Source: Rhizobiales bacterium CCH3-A5
GTDB lineage: Bacteria > Pseudomonadota > Alphaproteobacteria > Rhizobiales > Beijerinckiaceae
NCBI GenBank assembly: GCA_001556025.1
Contig: LSIB01000064.1
Coordinates: 1-64,000 of the forward strand
DNA length: 64,000 nucleotides
Direction: 5' to 3'
A program made the translations under genes and the position numbers. The notes beneath the pieces were generated by a model. That model saw nothing but the letters and a program-made list of their open reading frames with translations. It searched no databases and was not told the origin of the DNA. Below, piece after piece: positions 32,341-41,752 of the stretch. The number at the start of each line of letters is the position of its first letter. Position 1 is the first letter of the stretch.

Positions 32341-33679
32341 CGAGAACAGGGCCGGCGGCCGTCCGCCCCATGCCGAGCCGCGCCCGGCCGATCCGCGCCG
32401 CGACATCCGCCGCGCGACGCTGTTTGGCGTCGCGACGATCGCCGTTCTGTTCGGCACCGTAGGCCTGTGGGCCGCGACCGCGCCGCTGTCGGGCGCCGTG
32501 ATCACCTCAGGCAAGGTCGTGGTCGAGAGCAATGTCCGGCGCGTGCAGCACCCGTCCGGCGGCGTCGTGGCGGAGATTCGCGTCAAGGACGGCGACCGCG
32601 TCAAGGCCGGAGACGTGCTGCTGCGTCTCGACGAGACCAACGCCAAGGCGAGTCTCGCCCTGATCGAGATCGAGCTGCTACGCTTCCAGGCGCGCAAGGC
32701 CCGGCTCGAAGCCGAGCGCGACGGCCTGCCGGAACCGTCGCTGGGCAATGATCTGCGCGACCGGGCCGATGATCCGGCGGTGATGCGCGCGGTGGCGGGT
32801 GAGATGCGTCTGTTCCGCACCCGGCGCACGGCCGCCGATGTGCAGCGCGCCCAGTTCCGCGAGCGCATCATGCAATCGCAGGAAGAGATCAGGGGCCTGA
32901 CGGCGCAGATCGACGCGCGCCGGGCTCAGGCGATCCTGATCGAGCAGGAACTCGCCGGCGTGCGCACGCTTTACGACAAAAGCCTCGTCGCGCTGTCCCG
33001 TCTGACGGCGCTGCAGCGCGAAGCCTCCCGCCTCGTCGGCGAACGTGGCAGCCTGATCTCGGACACCGCACGGATCAAGGGCAAGATCGCCGAAATCGAG
33101 CTGCAGATCGTCCAGATCGACGAGGATTTGCGTCGCGAGGTGACGACCGAGCTGCGCGAGGTCGACGGCAAGATCGCCGACCTGTCGGAGCGGCGCATCG
33201 CGGCGCGCGATCAGCTCGACCGCATCGAGATGCGCGCGCCGCAGGACGGTCTCGTCCACCAGCGGACCGTGCATACGATCGGCGGTGTGATCGGGCCAGC
33301 CGAACAGGTCATGCTGATCGTCCCGGAAACCGACGTCCTCGTGGTCGAGGCACGGGTCGAGCCGGCGATGATCGACCGGCTGCGCGTCGGTCAGGCGGCC
33401 ATGCTGCGCTTCCCGGCCTTCGACAGCGCCACGACGCCCGATCTCAAGGGCAGCCTGATCCATGTCTCGGCCGACTCCAGCACGGACCAGCAGAGCGGCG
33501 CCTCATTCTACACCGCGCGCATCGCGCTCGATCGCTCCGAGATCGACCGGCTCGGCGGCAAGGCCCTGCTGCCCGGAATGCCGGCCGACGCCTTCATCCA
33601 GACCGGCTCGCGCACGGCGCTGGCCTATCTGGTCAAGCCGATCGAGGACCAGTTGGTCAGGACGTTCCGCTACCACTAA
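32327..33679 (+). CDS. Type I secretion membrane fusion protein (HlyD/PrtE family)
   Basis: Periplasmic adaptor of 450 residues linking the ABC exporter to TolC. It has a cytoplasmic N-terminus, one membrane span (about 30-52, LFGVATIAVLFGTVGLWAAT), a biotinyl-lipoyl-like segment (SGGVVAEIRVKDGDRVKAGD), a long coiled coil (about 100-285; many Arg/Glu/Leu heptads) and the HlyD C-terminal half with MRAPQDGLVHQRTVHTIGGV and GMPADAFIQTGSRTAL. The start overlaps the exporter gene, implying coupled translation. Confidence 0.94.
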   Translation: MRAVNENRAGGRPPHAEPRPADPRRDIRRATLFGVATIAVLFGTVGLWAATAPLSGAVITSGKVVVESNVRRVQHPSGGVVAEIRVKDGDRVKAGDVLLRLDETNAKASLALIEIELLRFQARKARLEAERDGLPEPSLGNDLRDRADDPAVMRAVAGEMRLFRTRRTAADVQRAQFRERIMQSQEEIRGLTAQIDARRAQAILIEQELAGVRTLYDKSLVALSRLTALQREASRLVGERGSLISDTARIKGKIAEIELQIVQIDEDLRREVTTELREVDGKIADLSERRIAARDQLDRIEMRAPQDGLVHQRTVHTIGGVIGPAEQVMLIVPETDVLVVEARVEPAMIDRLRVGQAAMLRFPAFDSATTPDLKGSLIHVSADSSTDQQSGASFYTARIALDRSEIDRLGGKALLPGMPADAFIQTGSRTALAYLVKPIEDQLVRTFRYH

Positions 33680-33893
33680 GAGCCGCAGGCTCGGGCGCTG
33701 ATGAAACGCACTCGCTCGCCACGCTCCTGCCGCCCTGCCGCGCCGGCGCACGCGGCGGGAGGCCGGAGTTGGACCGGCGCCGACCCGCTGTCGCAGCCGG
33801 ATGACGCTTGCGCCCTCCCCGGTCGATCCTGCTTCGAAGGTCACTCAGGCGTCATCCGAAGCCGATAGCTGGACCGATGTAACGAGGCCGAGC

Positions 33894-35501
33894 ATGCACC
33901 GCAAAAACGTTCTTCTCATCGTCGTCGATCAATGGCGCGCCGATTTCGTGCCGCATCTGTTGCGGGCGAAGGGCGAGGTACCCTTTCTGAAGACGCCGAA
34001 TCTCGACCGGCTCTGCACGGAGGGCGTCACTTTCGCCAACCACGTCACGGCCTGCGTTCCCTGCGGCCCGGCACGCGCCAGCCTGCTGACGGGCCTCTAC
34101 CTGATGAACCACCGCGCCGTGCAGAACACGGTGCCGCTCGACCAGCGCCACTTCAACCTCGGCAAGGCGCTGCGCGCTATCGGCTACGACCCGGCGCTGA
34201 TCGGCTACACCACGACGACGCCGGACCCGCGCTCGACCGCCAGGCAGGATCCGCGCTTTCTCGTGCTCGGCGACCTGATGGACGGGTTCCGCTCGGTCGG
34301 CGCCTTCGAGCCCAATATGGACGGCTATTTCGGCTGGGTGGCCCAGAACGGCTTCGAACTGCCGCCGAATCGTGAGGACATCTGGCTGCCCGAAGGCGAG
34401 GACGCCGTGCCCGGCGCGACGACGCGGCCGGCGCGTATCCCCAAGGAGCTCTCGGACTCGACCTTTTTCACCGAGCGGGCGCTGACCTATCTCAAGGGGC
34501 GCGCCGGCAAGCCGTTCTTCCTGCATCTCGGCTATTACCGACCGCATCCGCCCTTCGTCGCGCCCGCGCCCTATCACGAGATGTACAAGGCGCAGGACAT
34601 GCCGGCGGTGGTCCGTGCGGCCTCGCCCGAGGCCGAAGGCGCGCAGCACCCGCTGATCAAATACTATGTCGACGCCATCAAACGCGGCTCCTTCTTCCAC
34701 GGTGCGGAAGGCTCGGGCGCGACGCTCGACGCGGCCGAAATCGCCCAGATGCGCGCGACCTATTGCGGGCTGATCAGCGAGATCGACGACTGCCTCGGGA
34801 AGGTCTTTTCCTTTCTCGACGAGACCGGGCAGTGGGACGACACGCTGATCGTCTTCACCTCCGACCATGGCGAGCAGCTCGGCGACCACCACCTGCTCGG
34901 CAAGATCGGCTTCCACGACGAGAGTTTTCGCATTCCGCTGGTCGTCAAAGACCCGCGCGGAGCCCAAGGCCGGCGCGGCGCGATCGAGGAGGCCTTCACC
35001 GAGAGCGTCGATGTGATGCCGACCATTCTCGACTGGCTGGGCGGCCAGATTCCGCGCGCCTGCGACGGCCGCTCGGTGATGCCGTTCACGCAGGGCGTGC
35101 GCCCGTCCGACTGGCGCACCGAACTGCACTACGAATATGATTTTCGCGACGTGCATTACTCCGAGCCGGAGAAGGTGCTCGGCCTGTCGATGGACGAATC
35201 CAGCCTCTGCGTCGTCCAGGACGAAAACTACAAATACGTCCATTTCGCCGCGCTGCCGCCGCTCTTCTTCGACCTTCGCAGCGACCCCGACCAGTTCGTC
35301 AATCTGGCGGACGATCCGGCCTATGCGGCGCTGGTGCGCAACTATGCGCAAAAGGCCCTGTCCTGGCGGCTGGTCCACGCCGACCGGACCCTGACCCATT
35401 TCCGCTCCAGCCCGCGCGGGCTGGAGGAGCGCACCCCCGGAACCCGAACCGAAACCGGAGACGAGACATGGTCCGTTCCCTCACGCGTCGCGGCGCAATA
35501 G
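33894..35501 (+). CDS. pehA: Phosphonate monoester hydrolase / phosphodiesterase (alkaline phosphatase superfamily)
   Basis: A 535-residue hydrolase of the sulfatase branch. As I remember the Rhizobium leguminosarum phosphonate monoester hydrolase, long stretches are identical, including GYFGWVAQNGFELP-like and HLGYYRPHPPFVAPAPYHEM-like segments and RTELHYEYDFRDV. The nucleophile is Cys57 in VPCGPARASLLTG, in a CxPxR motif that is converted to formylglycine in this family. Asp12 in VVDQWRAD and SDHGEQLGDHHLLGK supply metal ligands. ATG 33894 has ACGAGG 6 nt upstream. It has no signal peptide, so it is cytoplasmic. Its 3' end overlaps the next transporter gene by 34 bp. Natural substrates of PMHs are unknown; phosphodiesters, phosphonate monoesters and sulfonate monoesters are all possible. 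An arylsulfatase is the alternative. Confidence 0.92.
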   Translation: MHRKNVLLIVVDQWRADFVPHLLRAKGEVPFLKTPNLDRLCTEGVTFANHVTACVPCGPARASLLTGLYLMNHRAVQNTVPLDQRHFNLGKALRAIGYDPALIGYTTTTPDPRSTARQDPRFLVLGDLMDGFRSVGAFEPNMDGYFGWVAQNGFELPPNREDIWLPEGEDAVPGATTRPARIPKELSDSTFFTERALTYLKGRAGKPFFLHLGYYRPHPPFVAPAPYHEMYKAQDMPAVVRAASPEAEGAQHPLIKYYVDAIKRGSFFHGAEGSGATLDAAEIAQMRATYCGLISEIDDCLGKVFSFLDETGQWDDTLIVFTSDHGEQLGDHHLLGKIGFHDESFRIPLVVKDPRGAQGRRGAIEEAFTESVDVMPTILDWLGGQIPRACDGRSVMPFTQGVRPSDWRTELHYEYDFRDVHYSEPEKVLGLSMDESSLCVVQDENYKYVHFAALPPLFFDLRSDPDQFVNLADDPAYAALVRNYAQKALSWRLVHADRTLTHFRSSPRGLEERTPGTRTETGDETWSVPSRVAAQ

Positions 35502-37105
35502 CGCTCGGCTCTTCCGCCCTCATCCTGCCGCGCTTTGCGATCGCGCAGGCCGACAACCGGCCAGCGATCACCATCGCGGTGCAGAAGATCGCCAATTCCA
35601 ACACGCTCGACGTGCTGCGCGAGCAGTCCAATGTCGGCGAGCGGATCTTCTTCTCGTCGCTCTGGGAGAGCCTGATCGGCAAGAACTGGCTCGGCAATCT
35701 CGATACGGTTCCGGGGCTGGCCACGGAATGGAAGCGGATCGACGACAGAACGGTCGAGCTGAAGCTCCGCCAGGGCGTGAAGTTCCACAATGGCGACGAG
35801 ATGACCGCCGAGGACGTCGCCTTCTCCTTCAGCAGGCAGCGCATGTTTGGCGACACGCAGCCGGCGGCGGGCAGGACGATCTCGGTCGACTTCCAGGTCG
35901 GCGGCGGCCGCGCCAGCAAGGAGTTGCCGCCCGAGGTGCCGGCCGTCGCGCGCCGCTCCTGGCCGGCGCTGCTCGGCGTCGAGATCGTCGACAAATACAC
36001 CGTGCGTTTCGTCAACGGCACGCCGGACGTGACCATGGAAGGCCGCATCTCGCGCTTCGGCAGCGACATCATGAACCGCCGCGCCTTCGACGAGGCCAAG
36101 ACCTATTCCGACTGGGCGACGAAACCCGTCACCACCGGCCCTTATCGCGTCGCCGAGTTCCGCCCCGACGTCTCGCTGCTGCTGGAGGCCCATGACGAGT
36201 ATTGGGGCGGCCGCCCGCCGCTGAAGTCGATCCGCTTCGTCGAGGTGCCCGAGACGGCCTCGCGCATCAACGGGCTCCTGTCGGGCCAATACCAGTTCGC
36301 CTGCGACATCCCGCCAGACCAGATCGCGCAGATCGAGAAGAATCCGGCCTTCGAGGTGCAGGGCGGCACGATCCTCAATCACCGCCTGACCGTGTTCGAC
36401 AAGAACCATTCGACGCTCGTCAACCCGCTGGTGCGCCGCGCCATGACGCATTCCATCGACCGGCAGGCGATCGTCGATTCGCTCTGGGCCGGCCGGACGG
36501 TGATCCCCAAGGGGCTGCAATGGCCCTATTACGCCGACATGTTCCATGCCGACTGGACCGTTCCGGCTTTCGATCTCAAGCTGGCTAAGGATTTGGTTCG
36601 ACAGTCGGGCTACAAGGGCGATCCGATCCCGTATCGCCTGCTCAACAACTACTACACCAACCAGACCGCCACCGCGCAGATCATCGTCGAGATGTGGAAG
36701 GAGGCCGGCCTCAACGTCGAGATCCAGGTGAAGGAGAACTGGCAGCAAATCCTGGAGCGCACGCCCTCGCGCGCCGTGCGCGACTGGTCGAATTCGGCCC
36801 CGTTCAACGACCCCGTTTCCTCGATCGTCAACCAGCACGGTCCCAACGGCCAGCAGCAGCAGGCCGGCGAATGGCGCAACGACGAGCTGAACGCGCTCTC
36901 GGTCGAACTCGAAACCTCGACCGACAAGGCCCGCCGCCGCGCCGCCTTCCGCCGCATGCTGGAGATCGCGGAGCGCGAGGACCCGGCCTATACCGTGCTG
37001 CACCAGAACGCGACCTTCACCGCCAAGCGCAAGGACATCGCCTGGAAGGCCTCGCCGGCCTTCGCGATGGATTTCCGCGCCGGCAACTGGGGCCGCCAGA
37101 GCTGA
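35468..37105 (+). CDS. Family-5 ABC transporter substrate-binding protein, copy 1
   Basis: Periplasmic binding protein of 545 residues (DppA/OppA/NikA family). The N-terminus MVRSLTRRGAIALGSSALILPRFAIAQA has a twin-Arg-like TRRGAI motif and a cleavage site after AQA. Family segments are VELKLRQGVKFHNGDEMTAE, TTGPYRVAEF, RINGLLSGQYQFACDIPPDQ, RRAMTHSIDRQAIVDSLWAG and LLNNYYTN. It begins inside the 3' end of the phosphonate monoester hydrolase gene, so the two are translationally linked. Co-transcription with a phosphodiester-cleaving enzyme makes a small organophosphorus ester a more likely ligand than a peptide; this is inference. Confidence 0.92.
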   Translation: MVRSLTRRGAIALGSSALILPRFAIAQADNRPAITIAVQKIANSNTLDVLREQSNVGERIFFSSLWESLIGKNWLGNLDTVPGLATEWKRIDDRTVELKLRQGVKFHNGDEMTAEDVAFSFSRQRMFGDTQPAAGRTISVDFQVGGGRASKELPPEVPAVARRSWPALLGVEIVDKYTVRFVNGTPDVTMEGRISRFGSDIMNRRAFDEAKTYSDWATKPVTTGPYRVAEFRPDVSLLLEAHDEYWGGRPPLKSIRFVEVPETASRINGLLSGQYQFACDIPPDQIAQIEKNPAFEVQGGTILNHRLTVFDKNHSTLVNPLVRRAMTHSIDRQAIVDSLWAGRTVIPKGLQWPYYADMFHADWTVPAFDLKLAKDLVRQSGYKGDPIPYRLLNNYYTNQTATAQIIVEMWKEAGLNVEIQVKENWQQILERTPSRAVRDWSNSAPFNDPVSSIVNQHGPNGQQQQAGEWRNDELNALSVELETSTDKARRRAAFRRMLEIAEREDPAYTVLHQNATFTAKRKDIAWKASPAFAMDFRAGNWGRQS

Positions 37106-37176
37106 GACCCAAGACATATCGCGGCGCGGCCCTCGGGCCGCGCCGCCTCCATTTTCCGAGACAGCAGGAGGCTCCA

Positions 37177-38814
37177 ATGGCCCAGTTCACCCGCCGCCAC
37201 GCGCTTGGCCTCGCCGCCGGCACGGCTTCGACGCTGATCCTGCCGCGTTTCGCGATCGCCCAGGCCGACACGCGGCCGAGCATCACCGTCGCGGTTCAGA
37301 AAATCGCCAATTCCAACACGCTCGAGACGCTGCGCGAGCAGTCCAATGTCGGCTCGCGCACCTTCCATTCCTACGCCGAGCCGCTGATCGACACCGACTG
37401 GATCGGCGATCTCTCGCTCAGGCCGGGTCTCGCCAGCGGCTGGCGCCGGATCGACGACCGCACGGTGGAGCTGACGCTGCGCGAAGGCGTGAAATTCCAC
37501 AACGGCGAGACGATGAGCGCCGAGGATGTCGCCTTCTCCTTCGGCAACGAGCGGATGTGGGGCGGCGCGGCGCAGGCGGGTTCGGCCGGGCTGTTCGGCT
37601 CGGTGACGGCGGGCGCGGCAGGCAAGCAGCCGCCGGCCGAGGTCGTGGCGGTTGCAAGGCGGGCCTATCCGGGCTTCGAGCGGATCGAGATCGTCGATGC
37701 GCGCACGGTTCGCTTCGTCAACAAGACGCCCGATGTGACGCTGGAAGGACGGATTTCGCGCAATGTCGGCGTCATCGTCTCACGCAAGGCGTTTTCCGAG
37801 GCCGCGACCTGGCTCGAATGGGCGCGCAAGCCCATCGGAACCGGCCCTTACAGGATCGGCGAGTTCAGGCCCGACCAGTCGCTGACGCTCCTCGCGCATG
37901 ATGTGTACTGGGGTGGCCGGCCGCCGCTGAAGCAGATCCGCTTCGTCGAGGTGCCCGAGACCGCCTCGCGCATCAACGGGCTGCGCTCGGGCGAATACGA
38001 CTTCGCCTGCGACATTCCGCCTGACCAGATCGGCGAGATCGAGAAGAGCCCGCGCCACGAAGTTCTCGGCGGGCTGATCGGCAATCACCGCCTGACCGTT
38101 TTCGACAAGACGCATCCGCAGCTCGAGAACCCGCTGATCCGCCGCGCCTTCACGCATGCCATCGATCGGCAGGCGATCGTCGATGCGCTCTGGGGCGGGC
38201 GCACCCGTGTGCCCAGAGGGCTGCAGTTCGAGTTCTACGGCGCGATGTTCCATCCGGACTGGAGCGTGCCGGCCTTCGACCTCGCCGAAGCGCGCCGGCT
38301 GGTGAAGGCCTCGGGCTATAAGGGCGATCCGATCCCCTACCGGCTGCTGAACAACTACTACACCAATCAGGTCGCCACGGCGCAGGTCTTGGTCGAGAGC
38401 TGGCGCGAGGCCGGGATCAACGTCCAGGTCGAGACCAAGGAGAATTTTCCGCAGGTGCTGGCCAAGGGACCGAGCCGCGCGGTGCGCGACTGGTCCAACA
38501 GCGCCTCCTTCAACGATCCCGTATCATCCCTGGCGGCCCAGCATGGACCGACAGGCCAGCAATGGCAGATCGGCGAGTGGCGCAACGACGAGATGGGCCG
38601 GCTCTCGGAGGAGCTCGAAACCTCGACCGACATGGCGCGCCGCAAGGCGGCCTTCCGCCGCATGCTCGAGATCTGCGAGCGCGAGGATCCCGCCTATACG
38701 GTGCTGCACCAGACCGCGAACTTCACCGCCAAGCGTAAGGACATCGCCTGGAAGGCCTCGCAGGGCTTCGTGATGGACTTTCGCGACAGCAACTGGGGCG
38801 GCATCCGCTCATGA
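37177..38814 (+). CDS. Family-5 ABC transporter substrate-binding protein, copy 2
   Basis: Paralogue of the preceding gene with the same length (545 residues) and collinear sequence, including QKIANSNTLETLREQSNVGS, GRTVELTLREGVKFHNGE-like and LLNNYYTNQVATAQVLVESW segments. The N-terminus MAQFTRRHALGLAAGTAST again looks twin-Arg-like, with cleavage after IAQA. AGGAGG lies 6 nt before ATG 37177. It overlaps the ATPase gene in ATGA. Two binding proteins for one permease set suggest a broadened substrate range or ligand-specific copies. Differences cluster around residues 50-75 and 120-165. Confidence 0.92.
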   Translation: MAQFTRRHALGLAAGTASTLILPRFAIAQADTRPSITVAVQKIANSNTLETLREQSNVGSRTFHSYAEPLIDTDWIGDLSLRPGLASGWRRIDDRTVELTLREGVKFHNGETMSAEDVAFSFGNERMWGGAAQAGSAGLFGSVTAGAAGKQPPAEVVAVARRAYPGFERIEIVDARTVRFVNKTPDVTLEGRISRNVGVIVSRKAFSEAATWLEWARKPIGTGPYRIGEFRPDQSLTLLAHDVYWGGRPPLKQIRFVEVPETASRINGLRSGEYDFACDIPPDQIGEIEKSPRHEVLGGLIGNHRLTVFDKTHPQLENPLIRRAFTHAIDRQAIVDALWGGRTRVPRGLQFEFYGAMFHPDWSVPAFDLAEARRLVKASGYKGDPIPYRLLNNYYTNQVATAQVLVESWREAGINVQVETKENFPQVLAKGPSRAVRDWSNSASFNDPVSSLAAQHGPTGQQWQIGEWRNDEMGRLSEELETSTDMARRKAAFRRMLEICEREDPAYTVLHQTANFTAKRKDIAWKASQGFVMDFRDSNWGGIRS

Positions 38815-39824
38815 GCGCGGCGACCGGCGAGGCTTATGCGCCGCTGGTCGCGATCCGCGATCTGGCGGTCGCCTTCGACGGGGTCAATGCGCTGCACGGG
38901 ATCGACCTGACCGTCGGACGCGGCGAAGCGGTCGGGCTCGTCGGCGAATCCGGCTGCGGCAAGTCAGTGACCTGGCTGGCGGCGCTCGGGCTGCTGCCGA
39001 GCAAGGCGCAGGTCACCGGCAGCGTGACGCTGGAGGGCCGCGAACTGCTCCATGCCGCGCCAGCGACGCTGGACCCGGTGCGGGGCGGCCGTATCGCCAT
39101 GATCTTCCAGGACCCTGCGAGCGCGCTCAATCCCGTGATCCGGCTCGGAAAGCAGGTTGGCGAAGCGCTGGCGCTGCATCGCGGCCTGTCGGGTTCGGCC
39201 ATCCGCGCCGAGGCGAAACGGCTGTTCGACCTCGTCGGCATTCCCGACAGCCAGCGCCGGCTCGACGCCTTTCCCCATGAGCTGTCCGGCGGCCAGAACC
39301 AGCGCGTCATGATCGCGATGGCGCTGGCCGGAGAGCCCGATCTGCTGGTCGCAGACGAGCCGACCACGGCGCTGGACGCAACGATCCAGGCGCAGATCCT
39401 CGAACTGCTCACGACAATCCGGCGCGAGACCGGCATGGCGCTTGTGCTGATCAGCCATGATCTCGGCGTCATCTCGGAAACCTGCGACCGGGTCTGCGTG
39501 ATGTATGCAGGGCGCATCATCGAGACGGCGAGATCCGAGGAGCTGTTCGCCCAGCCGCTCCATCCCTACACGCAGGGCCTGCTGGCGGCGCTGCCGCCGC
39601 TGGAGGGCGTGCGCCGCAGGCTCTCACCCGTCGAAGGCAACGTTCCCGAACCGTGGAACCTGCCGCCGGGCTGTTCCTTTGCGCCGCGCTGCCCCCGCAA
39701 GGTCGAGGCCTGCGATCTGCGGCTGCCGCCACTGGATGTGAAGGCGCCGGGCCGTCGCGCCGCCTGCATCATGGCGCCGCCATCGACCCAGCCGCAACAA
39801 CAGCCGGAGCTGGTCTTCGCATGA
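38811..39824 (+). CDS. Peptide/opine-type ABC transporter ATPase (DppD/OppD-like)
   Basis: First ATPase of the importer, 337 residues. Walker A is GESGCGKSVTWLA, signature LSGGQNQRVMIAMALA, Walker B LLVADEPTTALD and the switch His in ISHDLGVI. The C-terminal oligopeptide-transporter motif has cysteines in CSFAPRCPRKVEACDLR, likely binding an Fe-S cluster as in OppD/DppD relatives. Start and stop overlap neighbours by 4 bp, showing a tightly coupled operon. Confidence 0.95.
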   Translation: MSAATGEAYAPLVAIRDLAVAFDGVNALHGIDLTVGRGEAVGLVGESGCGKSVTWLAALGLLPSKAQVTGSVTLEGRELLHAAPATLDPVRGGRIAMIFQDPASALNPVIRLGKQVGEALALHRGLSGSAIRAEAKRLFDLVGIPDSQRRLDAFPHELSGGQNQRVMIAMALAGEPDLLVADEPTTALDATIQAQILELLTTIRRETGMALVLISHDLGVISETCDRVCVMYAGRIIETARSEELFAQPLHPYTQGLLAALPPLEGVRRRLSPVEGNVPEPWNLPPGCSFAPRCPRKVEACDLRLPPLDVKAPGRRAACIMAPPSTQPQQQPELVFA

Positions 39825-40816
39825 ACGCCGCGCCCTTGCTTCAGGCGCGCGGCGTCGCGCGGCGCTACTCCATGCGGCAGGGGCTGCTGGGGCGGCCGGT
39901 CGATATCCGCGCCGTCGATGGCGTCTCGCTGACGGTCGAGCGCGGCGCGACGCTCGGCCTCGTTGGCGAGTCGGGATCGGGCAAATCCACCGCGGGCCGG
40001 CTCCTGCTCGGGCTGGAGAAGCCCGACGATGGCGATGTGCTGTTCGACGGCGCAGCCATGCCCGCCAATGGCACGCGCGAGTGGCGGGCGATGCGGGCGC
40101 GCATGCAGATGATCTATCAGGACCCGCTGGGCGCGCTCGACCGCAGGCTCCCGATCCTTCAGCAGGTGCGCGAGCCCTATGACGTGCATCGTATCGGGGA
40201 GGCAAAGCAGCGCGACGAGATGGCGCTGGCGCTGCTGCAATCGGTGGGCTTGCGCGCCGATCAGGGCCGGCGCTATCCCCATGAACTGTCCGGCGGGCAG
40301 CGCCAGCGCGCCGTGATCGCGCGGGCGCTCGCCACCAAGCCCGATCTGCTGGTCTGCGACGAGCCGGTGTCGGCGCTGGATGTCTCGATCCAGGCGCAGG
40401 TCGTCAACCTGCTGGTCGACATCCAGCACGAGCTCGGGCTCGGCATGCTGTTTATCAGCCATGACCTCAAGGTGGTGCGGCAGGTCAGCCACCGCGTCGC
40501 GGTGATGTATCTCGGACGGATCGTCGAGGAGGGCGAGGCCGACCTGCTGCTGGCCGCGCCGGCCCATCCCTATACCGAGGCGCTGGTCTCGGCCTCGCCG
40601 ACTCCGGGCCGCCGCGCCCGGCCGCGGATCGTGCTGCAGGGCGATCCGCCGAACCCGGCGGCGCGACCCGCCGGTTGCGCCTTCCATCCGCGCTGCCATG
40701 CGGTGCGCGAACGCTGCAAGGTCGAGAGCCCCAGGCTCATGCCGCTGCCGGACGGACGCCTCGCCGCCTGCCATGTCGCGCATGACCAGGCGCATTTCCT
40801 GAAAGCGGCGAGCTGA
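39821..40816 (+). CDS. Peptide/opine-type ABC transporter ATPase (DppF/OppF-like)
   Basis: Second ATPase, 331 residues. Walker A is GESGSGKSTAGRLL, signature LSGGQRQRAVIARALA, Walker B LLVCDEPVSALD and the switch His in ISHDLKVV. The C-terminus has CAFHPRCHAVRERCKVE, again the Cys-rich oligopeptide-transporter extension. ATG 39821 overlaps the upstream stop in ATGA, and the stop overlaps the permease start by one base. Confidence 0.95.
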   Translation: MNAAPLLQARGVARRYSMRQGLLGRPVDIRAVDGVSLTVERGATLGLVGESGSGKSTAGRLLLGLEKPDDGDVLFDGAAMPANGTREWRAMRARMQMIYQDPLGALDRRLPILQQVREPYDVHRIGEAKQRDEMALALLQSVGLRADQGRRYPHELSGGQRQRAVIARALATKPDLLVCDEPVSALDVSIQAQVVNLLVDIQHELGLGMLFISHDLKVVRQVSHRVAVMYLGRIVEEGEADLLLAAPAHPYTEALVSASPTPGRRARPRIVLQGDPPNPAARPAGCAFHPRCHAVRERCKVESPRLMPLPDGRLAACHVAHDQAHFLKAAS

Positions 40817-41751
40817 TGCTGCGCTTTTTTCTGATCAGGCTCGGCCGCGCCGCGCTCACCGTCGCGCTGGTGGTGACATTCGCCTTCGTCGTGCTGCGGA
40901 TGTCGGGTGATCCGGCCCTGATTATCATGAGCGTCGACGCCCCGCCCGAGGCCATCGCCGCCTTCCGCAAGGCCTGGGGCCTCGACGATCCGATCTGGCT
41001 GCAATATCTCCGCTATTTCTCCGCCATCGGACAAGGCGAGCTCGGCCAGTCGATGCGCGATGGCCGGCCGGCGATCCAGCTCGTCGCAGAGCGCATTCCC
41101 GCGACACTGGCGCTGACCCTGCCTGCGCTGGCGCTGAAGCTCGGCATCGGCATTCCCGCCGGCATCTATGCCGCGCTGCATCGCGACAGCCTGATCGACC
41201 GCATCGTCATGGTAACGGCGGTGGCCGGCTTCACCGTGCCGAGTTTCGTCCTCGGGCTCGTGCTGGTGCTGGTGTTCTCGGTGCAGCTCGGCTGGCTGCC
41301 CTCGGGCGGGCAGGATAGCTGGCGTCACGCCATCCTCCCCGTGCTGACGCTCGGCATCGGCGGCGCGGCCGTGCTCGCCCGCTTCACCCGCTCGGCCATG
41401 CTGGAGACGCTGGGCCAGTCCTATATCCGAACCGCCAGCGCCAAGGGCGTGCCCTGGGCCGCCGTGGTGCGCGGCCATGCCCTGCCCAACGCCGCGATCC
41501 CGACGGTCACCATCGTCGGCTTCATGGTCGGCAGCCTGATCGCGGGCGCGGTCGTGGTCGAGAGCGTGTTCTCCTGGCCCGGCGTCGGCAGGCTGCTCGT
41601 GGTCGCCGTCTCGAACCGCGATCTCGCCGTGGTGCAATGCATCCTGCTGCTGGTGGCCGTGACGATGGTAACCTCCAACCTGATCGTCGACCTGCTTTAC
41701 GGCGTGCTCGACCCGCGCCTGCGCAGCGGCGCCAAGGCAGGAGCGCATTGA
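40816..41751 (+). CDS. Peptide/opine-type ABC transporter permease (DppB-like)
   Basis: Inner-membrane permease of 311 residues with six predicted spans. It has the DppB N-terminal pattern (MLRFFLIRLGRAALTVALVV, DDPIWLQYLRYFSAIGQGEL) and the coupling loop YIRTASAKGVPWAAVVRGHALPNA-like segment, then VVVESVFSWPGVGRLL. It is one base overlapping the previous gene and one base from the next. Confidence 0.95.
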   Translation: MLRFFLIRLGRAALTVALVVTFAFVVLRMSGDPALIIMSVDAPPEAIAAFRKAWGLDDPIWLQYLRYFSAIGQGELGQSMRDGRPAIQLVAERIPATLALTLPALALKLGIGIPAGIYAALHRDSLIDRIVMVTAVAGFTVPSFVLGLVLVLVFSVQLGWLPSGGQDSWRHAILPVLTLGIGGAAVLARFTRSAMLETLGQSYIRTASAKGVPWAAVVRGHALPNAAIPTVTIVGFMVGSLIAGAVVVESVFSWPGVGRLLVVAVSNRDLAVVQCILLLVAVTMVTSNLIVDLLYGVLDPRLRSGAKAGAH

Positions 41752-41752
41752 G

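Noticed and set aside
33852..35399. Minus-strand open frame of 515 codons
   Set aside because: Antisense to the clear phosphonate monoester hydrolase gene and without protein-family character.
33894..35501. Arylsulfatase
   Set aside because: The CxPxR motif alone would allow it, but long stretches match the rhizobial phosphonate monoester hydrolase as I remember it.
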